Shown in pieces: positions 59,649-64,000 of a stretch of DNA of 64,000 nucleotides. The stretch covers positions 106,457-170,456 of the forward strand of contig CAYHFW010000004.1 of NCBI GenBank assembly GCA_964355975.1, written 5' to 3'. A program made the translations under genes and the position numbers. The stretch's first letter is position 1. Each line of letters opens with the position of its first letter. Below the pieces are notes generated by a model. It saw only the letters and a program-made list of their open reading frames with translations, was not told the origin of the DNA and did no database searches. Origin of the DNA: F1-60-MAGs104 sp964355975. GTDB lineage: Bacteria > Planctomycetota > Phycisphaerae > Phycisphaerales > SM1A02.

Positions 59649-60410
59649 ATGGATGCTCTCGAGAATCGCGCGCGACTTGTGTTCAGAGCACTTGCCAAGC
59701 GATATCCCGATGCACACTGCGCACTCGACTGGACGAAGCCGCATGAGTTACTCATCGCAACGATTCTTTCTGCGCAGGCGACTGATGTCGGCGTCAACAA
59801 GGCAACGCCCGCGCTCTTCGCAGCATTTCCCACTGTGCGCGCGTTTGCCAGTGCGAGTCCCGCCGAGATCGAGCCGTACGTGAAAACGATCAACTTCTGG
59901 CGAATGAAAGCAAAGGCTGTGTCTGAGTCGATGCGCACAATCGAGCGCGAGCATGGCGGCGAGGTGCCTCGCACGATGCAAGCACTCGTGCAACTGCGCG
60001 GCGTGGCGCGCAAGACGGCGAATGTCGTACTCGGCAACGCGTTTGCGATCAATGAGGGCGTTGTTGTTGATACGCATGTCATGCGACTTGCGCAACGCTT
60101 TTCACTGACGAAGCACGCAGAGCCGCTCAAGATTGAACGCGACTTGATGCAGTTGTTTGCACGCAAACACTGGTGCCAACTTTCGCACCTCTTGATCGCT
60201 CACGGGCGCGCAGTCTGCAAGGCGCGCGGAAACACCTGTGCAACTGACTCGATTTGTCAAACATTTTGCTCTGAAGAAAATCTGAAACGAACGCAGGTCA
60301 CTTCGCAGCGGCCGTCGAAGGTGACGGCGAAGAAGAAGGTGTTGGCGATGCGTTCGGATCGACGTCAACCGACTGCCACAAAGCAACGCCCATCCCGCCG
60401 AAAAGGCTGA
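59649..60410 (+). CDS. nth: Endonuclease III (DNA glycosylase/AP lyase)
   Basis: 253 residues, longer than the usual 210. HhH-GPD core: ELLIATILSAQATDVGVNKA, LRGVARKTANVVLGNAF with the catalytic Lys, and VVDTHVMRLAQR with the Asp. The iron-sulfur loop has four Cys at 190, 197, 203 and 207, that is C-x6-C-x5-C-x3-C, not the common C-x6-C-x2-C-x5-C. A Lys/Arg-rich tail of about 40 residues overlaps the convergent lipoprotein gene by 113 nt. It removes oxidised pyrimidines. Confidence 0.93.
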   Translation: MDALENRARLVFRALAKRYPDAHCALDWTKPHELLIATILSAQATDVGVNKATPALFAAFPTVRAFASASPAEIEPYVKTINFWRMKAKAVSESMRTIEREHGGEVPRTMQALVQLRGVARKTANVVLGNAFAINEGVVVDTHVMRLAQRFSLTKHAEPLKIERDLMQLFARKHWCQLSHLLIAHGRAVCKARGNTCATDSICQTFCSEENLKRTQVTSQRPSKVTAKKKVLAMRSDRRQPTATKQRPSRRKG

Positions 60411-61836
60411 CCCACGTTGCCCCATCGAATGTTCGCCGTGGATAGATGTTGGTGACGGGTCCTTGCAAGCGCACGCGACCCACCCGCTTCATCGAGGTTC
60501 CTGTCAGTCTCCAGACGTCGATTCCATCATCGTGGCCGATCCACAAATCATCGCCGACGAGAGCGAGTGTTCTCGCGTGCGCACCCTGTGGCATTGCGAT
60601 GACTTGGCGCATCCCCTTTCCTTCGATGATGACGCGCGCGCCGCTCTCGATCGTGAACTCGTCGCGGTCAGCGCCTTCGATCGAGGCTGTTCCAAATGAA
60701 CCCATGACGATCGACGAGGGCGGATTGACCGTTTGAATCGGATTCGAACTGAGTTCGCATGTGCCGCCTGAGAGGTAACGCCAATTTCCTTCATCACTGC
60801 CTGCGACCACGCGCCGTCCATCCGAGAGAACGCGCTGCAAGCGTCCTGGCTCTCGGGTTGCAGCAAAGAACTCGTCGGCGGGCCCGCGTCGATCGGCCTC
60901 GAACCGGTAGAGCGATCGCCCGAACGTTCCTGCGATCGCATAGGTGTTTTCGTCGGCGAGATCGATGTCGATCGCACCCCGCACACGAATCTCGCGCGCG
61001 TCGGTGAGTGCGTTGTTGGCGATCTTCCATGTCGTGATGAATGCGGGCGTCACCGCCCACAGCCGTCCGTCGAGTTTGCGCAAGTGACTCACGTTGCCCG
61101 TCACGACTTCGGCTGCGATCTCTTGCAAGTCCGCATCGAGTATTCCCACACGTGCCTTCGACTCGCCTTGAAAGATGAACCCGATCCAGTTGTTTGAACC
61201 AATGTTTGAGGTCAGCGGTTGCAGGTCAGTCGCGCGTCCGATCGATGAACCGTCTGCGAGCAGGACGATCTCACGATTGCGTGTCGTCACGAGCCCGTGC
61301 GCGCTCATGACCACGCGGCCGCACACATCGCTGCTCGCGAGAAAGCGTTCACCCGTATCGAGTCGAACCACGCCGCCGAGGCCGCTGACATAGAGCTCGT
61401 CGCCGACCACCGAGATGCTCTCGGGGCGGATGCCGAGGGTCTTTTCTGAGATCGATTCGATCACCATCAACGCGCGGGGGTTCGCTTTGTCGATCCGAAT
61501 GACTGCTGTGCGATCGAGCACCGCGATGAGGTCTCCACGAAAGAGCACGAGATCGACCAACGCACCAGACTTTCCGATGGGCATGCAGGCGATTTCATCG
61601 AGTTTGACCCCCGTTGAGGGCACGAGCGAGATGAGAGAAGGACCATAGGGCGCGAACCACGTTCCGTCGGTGACGAGCGTGCGCCAATGCGTTCCGCCGA
61701 CTGCGTGGCTGACTTGCAGTTCCTTCGGGCGGAGATCTGTGCGTTGAACCGGGGTGTAGTCCGAGACACAACCGCAGGCAACGCTCGCACCGATCGCACT
61801 CATCACCTGCACAACTCGCGACAAAGTCGATCTCAT
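60298..61836 (-). CDS. Putative lipoprotein with propeller-like repeats
   Basis: 512 residues. Lipoprotein signal (IGASVACGC, about residue 21-23). The rest is a chain of short beta strands that look like a propeller (LVLFRGDLIAVLDRTAVIRI, ISVVGDELYVSGLGGVVRLD, LALVGDDLWIGHDDGIDVWR) and ends in a Ser/Pro tail. No enzymatic motif. The first residues of upstream in-frame sequence are not part of the gene. Its 3' end overlaps nth; divergent from the TPR gene by 36 nt. Confidence 0.7.
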   Translation of the reverse strand: MRSTLSRVVQVMSAIGASVACGCVSDYTPVQRTDLRPKELQVSHAVGGTHWRTLVTDGTWFAPYGPSLISLVPSTGVKLDEIACMPIGKSGALVDLVLFRGDLIAVLDRTAVIRIDKANPRALMVIESISEKTLGIRPESISVVGDELYVSGLGGVVRLDTGERFLASSDVCGRVVMSAHGLVTTRNREIVLLADGSSIGRATDLQPLTSNIGSNNWIGFIFQGESKARVGILDADLQEIAAEVVTGNVSHLRKLDGRLWAVTPAFITTWKIANNALTDAREIRVRGAIDIDLADENTYAIAGTFGRSLYRFEADRRGPADEFFAATREPGRLQRVLSDGRRVVAGSDEGNWRYLSGGTCELSSNPIQTVNPPSSIVMGSFGTASIEGADRDEFTIESGARVIIEGKGMRQVIAMPQGAHARTLALVGDDLWIGHDDGIDVWRLTGTSMKRVGRVRLQGPVTNIYPRRTFDGATWVSLFGGMGVALWQSVDVDPNASPTPSSSPSPSTAAAK

Positions 61837-61872
61837 CGTAAAAAGAGTATCGCAGAGTGGTAGCCTGCGCAG

Positions 61873-62187
61873 ATGAGCCAAGGACGGATCGAACTGCTCC
61901 AGAAAATGCTTGAAGAAGATCCCTCCGATGCATTTTGTCGCTACGGGATGGCACAGGAGTATCTCAAGGCTGGCGACACCGTCGCGGCAGTCGCGTGGTT
62001 CGACAAGACCATTGAAGTTGATATCGATTATTGCTACGCGTACTACCACAAGGCGCGCGCGCTTCAACTCGCTGGGCGAATCGAAGATGCATGCCAGTGT
62101 CTGCGCCTCGGCCTCGAGCGCGCGCGAGCCTCGGGAGATTCGCATGCCATCAGCGAGATCACTTCTTTTCTGGATGAGTTGACATGA
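61873..62187 (+). CDS. Small TPR protein
   Basis: 104 residues forming about two to three tetratricopeptide units (FCRYGMAQEYLKAGDTVAAV, AYYHKARALQLAGRIEDAC). No signal, so cytosolic. It overlaps recX by ATGA and is the first gene of the group; the partner protein is unknown. Confidence 0.83.
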   Translation: MSQGRIELLQKMLEEDPSDAFCRYGMAQEYLKAGDTVAAVAWFDKTIEVDIDYCYAYYHKARALQLAGRIEDACQCLRLGLERARASGDSHAISEITSFLDELT

Positions 62188-62885
62188 GCCGAATTTCAAC
62201 AGTTCGCAGAAAGAGTTCAAAGCGGGCGCCGGCGACGATTGCCAGCGCTGGCACGACAATCGATCGCATTGAGAGCGACGCAAAGGATCCACGTTGGGCG
62301 AAGGTGTTTCTCGTTGGAGCGACCCGCGCGGCGGCGCGGCTTCCACGCGAGTCGCTCACTGAACTGCGCATCAAAGAGGGTGCATCGTGGACCGCAGCGC
62401 TTGCAAAGCGTGTGAGTGCGTTTGTGATCCACCGCGACGCGCGCGAGTTCGCGCTGGGATTGCTTGCGCGCAGCACGCAGAATGCCGCGACAATCACCGT
62501 GCGAATGAATCGCAAGGGGTTCGAGGGCGCGGTGATCGCCAAGACGATCGTCGATCTGAAGTCCGATGGATGGCTCAACGACGATGCGCATGCCGCACAG
62601 CGCGCAGAGAGTTTGACCAGACAGCGTCGCGGGCTTTCGCAAGAGTCGCTCGAGGGAATGTTGGAGGCCGAGGGCGTTGACGCGCCGCGCGCATCGCGCG
62701 AATCGAAGCGTGTCGCTGGCAGTGCGCAGGCGAAACGCGCCGCGTTCGAGATTGCGAGAAAGGCGATTGCACAGCGTGGCAAGAAACACGCGTACACCGT
62801 TGCGACAGCCCTCGCTCGGCGTGGAATGGACACTGACATCGTGACCGCGGCACTCCGCTCTGAGGGATTTGACGTTGAAGAATGA
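62184..62885 (+). CDS. recX: Regulatory protein RecX
   Basis: 233 residues with three-helix repeats. RDAREFALGLLARSTQNAAT, the conserved WLNDDAHAAQRAESLTRQRRGLS and IAQRGKKHAYTVATALARRGM are RecX-type. RecX restrains RecA filaments. It is preceded by a basic, disordered N-terminus of about 50 residues. recA is not next to it. Confidence 0.86.
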   Translation: MSRISTVRRKSSKRAPATIASAGTTIDRIESDAKDPRWAKVFLVGATRAAARLPRESLTELRIKEGASWTAALAKRVSAFVIHRDAREFALGLLARSTQNAATITVRMNRKGFEGAVIAKTIVDLKSDGWLNDDAHAAQRAESLTRQRRGLSQESLEGMLEAEGVDAPRASRESKRVAGSAQAKRAAFEIARKAIAQRGKKHAYTVATALARRGMDTDIVTAALRSEGFDVEE

Positions 62886-63387
62886 GCGTGTCATCGCGTG
62901 CGCAATCTCACTCGCGGCTCTGAGTGGATGCATGAACAACACCAACACGTTGATCGGCGCGGGTGAGAATCCGCTGCCAGCTCTGGTGAGTCAGAGTCCC
63001 TCGGTGACCGAAGTTTCGCAGCAACCATCGGTGACTGGCCTCGACCGAAGCAACTGGTCACTCGTCGCGGTCGTCGTTCCGCGCGGTCAAGTTGAAACGC
63101 GAACGAACTATCTGACGAGTTTGCATCTCGCGACGGGAGTCGCCCGCGACACGGGCGCGTATCCAACGATCGCGACGGCGCTCGAAGGAACGTCAACAAG
63201 CGATTCACTTTTCGTCGAGGCAGTCGTGCAACCGTTCTGGGTTCCAGTGATGCTTGTTGCCGCACCCGTGCAGAGATTTTCTGGCGCAGTGCCCGCCGAT
63301 ACGCGCGGCCCCACCGCGAACTTTCAACTCGCGCCATGCGCGCAAGCAGCAGTCGAACTGCCCTCTACAGCAAGCGGCAACGACTGA
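62875..63387 (+). CDS. Putative lipoprotein
   Basis: 170 residues from a TTG (an earlier in-frame TTG exists); no ATG is available. The signal NERVIACAISLAALSGC gives a lipidated Cys near residue 19. The mature part (SNWSLVAVVVPRGQVETRTN, EAVVQPFWVPVMLVAAPVQ) is unassigned. It overlaps recX by 11 nt. Confidence 0.6.
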   Translation: MKNERVIACAISLAALSGCMNNTNTLIGAGENPLPALVSQSPSVTEVSQQPSVTGLDRSNWSLVAVVVPRGQVETRTNYLTSLHLATGVARDTGAYPTIATALEGTSTSDSLFVEAVVQPFWVPVMLVAAPVQRFSGAVPADTRGPTANFQLAPCAQAAVELPSTASGND

Positions 63388-63430
63388 TTCCGGCGTGGTT
63401 CATCGCTACGATCCCTCGCGAGCAACTGCT

Positions 63431-63817
63431 GTGACCGATGCGTGTGACAACGAACTCTCTGATGGACTTCCAAAGGGGTATCCGTTCAACCGCGACTGGG
63501 AGATCACCCCGCGCGAGTTTCAACGGCGTCGCGCGGGTGGCGAGACGATCGTGTTGATCGATTGTCGAACTGCCGCCGAACGCGACCTCGCGAAGATTGA
63601 TGGATCGATCCACGCCCCGATGCAATCACTCAGTGCACATCTCGCGGCGCTGCGACCTCACGAATCTGACCCAGTCGTCGTCTACTGTCATCAAGGTGGG
63701 CGCAGTTTGCAAGTGACCGCCGCGCTGCGCCAAGCAGGATTCGATGATGTTCGCAGCCTTGCCGGCGGGATTCACCTCTGGGCGCTCGACATCGATTCGA
63801 CTGTGCCGTTGTACTAA
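63431..63817 (+). CDS. Rhodanese-like domain protein
   Basis: 128 residues from a GTG; another in-frame GTG lies 36 nt upstream. ITPREFQRRRAGGETIVLID, DCRTAAERDLAKIDGSIHAP, and VVVYCHQGGRSLQVTAALRQ with the active-site Cys are characteristic. It probably transfers sulfur or senses thiols, as a GlpE-like single-domain rhodanese. Confidence 0.87.
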   Translation: MTDACDNELSDGLPKGYPFNRDWEITPREFQRRRAGGETIVLIDCRTAAERDLAKIDGSIHAPMQSLSAHLAALRPHESDPVVVYCHQGGRSLQVTAALRQAGFDDVRSLAGGIHLWALDIDSTVPLY

Positions 63818-63864
63818 TCAACAGCGCGATTCGCACTTGTCTCAGCGCACATTCGCCACGTTGC

Positions 63865-63916
63865 GGGCAATTGTCGACCGCCAGCGGTCGAACTGTGCCC
63901 GTAAACACTTTTTTTT
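63865..63916 (+). terminator. Possible terminator: long hairpin plus T8 tract
   Basis: GGGCA...TGCCC encloses TCGACCGC-CA-GCGGTCGA (internal mismatch between), followed 8 nt later by TTTTTTTT. It sits 47 nt after the rhodanese stop. The offset T tract weakens the call. Confidence 0.5.
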
Positions 63917-63958
63917 GAGATGGTCGTTCGCAGACACGCCGACAAGCACGCGAAAGTA

Positions 63959-63987
63959 AAAAAGCGACACGTTGCGTGTCGCTTTTT
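63959..63987 (+). terminator. Intrinsic terminator near the window end
   Basis: A perfect 13-bp stem AAAAAGCGACACG / CGTGTCGCTTTTT with a TTG loop. It works in either direction, so it may serve the plus-strand group or an unseen minus-strand gene beyond the window. Confidence 0.78.
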
Positions 63988-64000
63988 GAACTGAAGCGGG

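Overview
The window looks like a chromosomal segment of a Planctomycetota bacterium, most likely class Phycisphaerae. The main reasons are three large secreted proteins that end in a dockerin-like, Ca-binding-type tag (GDxNxDGxxNGxDLxxLLSxWG), a very long SecA with insertions, and a PVC-group small basic protein (TIGR04137-like). Gene density is high, with many 4-nt ATGA overlaps. I see no plasmid, prophage, insertion sequence, CRISPR array or rRNA. The taxonomic call is inference from protein features only.

Layout. 1-6.5 kb: a truncated AI-2E transporter, a Minf_1886-type protein, an OmpA lipoprotein, a large secreted protein, and an MlaE-like permease coupled to a transglutaminase-fold protein that lacks two triad residues. 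6.5-12.1 kb (minus): the imuA-imuB-dnaE2 mutagenesis cassette. 12.1-21.9 kb (minus): one nine-gene respiratory operon (caa3 oxidase subunits II, I and III, a membrane protein, a diheme cytochrome c, Rieske protein, cytochrome b fused to cytochrome c, a CtaG-polyferredoxin fusion, and a FixH/YtkA-like protein). 22-28.3 kb: tRNA-Leu and guaB, then a pilT-like ATPase, a membrane-anchored PilB/GspE-like protein with broken nucleotide-binding motifs, and a CvpA-like membrane protein. 28.3-33.3 kb: a peroxiredoxin and two more secreted tagged proteins. 33.3-40.4 kb: acyl-CoA ligase, SPOR lipoprotein, truncated globin, HEAT-like protein, class V aminotransferase, lexA preceded by a possible SOS-controlled ORF, trpA and tRNA-Met. 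40.9-46.2 kb: SecA, tRNA-Lys, a zinc-ribbon protein, a thioredoxin-like protein and tRNA-Asp. 46.3-52.4 kb (minus): cinA-folK-tlpA-polA. 52.5-55.8 kb: pyrF, a solute-binding protein, a DUF971 protein and a thioesterase. 56-59.6 kb (minus): a TIM-barrel protein, acpS, a SPOR-like membrane protein, the small basic protein and an aminotransferase. 59.6-64 kb: nth, a propeller-like lipoprotein, TPR, recX, a lipoprotein and a rhodanese.

The most interesting regulatory signal is a near-identical element, CTAACA-N3-ACCGTACA, found just upstream of imuA and at the lexA promoter. At lexA it overlaps a good -10. It is probably the SOS box of this lineage. It also places a small unknown ORF between the box and lexA under likely LexA control. 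The most interesting protein-level candidate is the three-gene pilT / degenerate PilB-like / CvpA-like module. Several convergent gene pairs overlap at their 3' ends by 41-113 nt.
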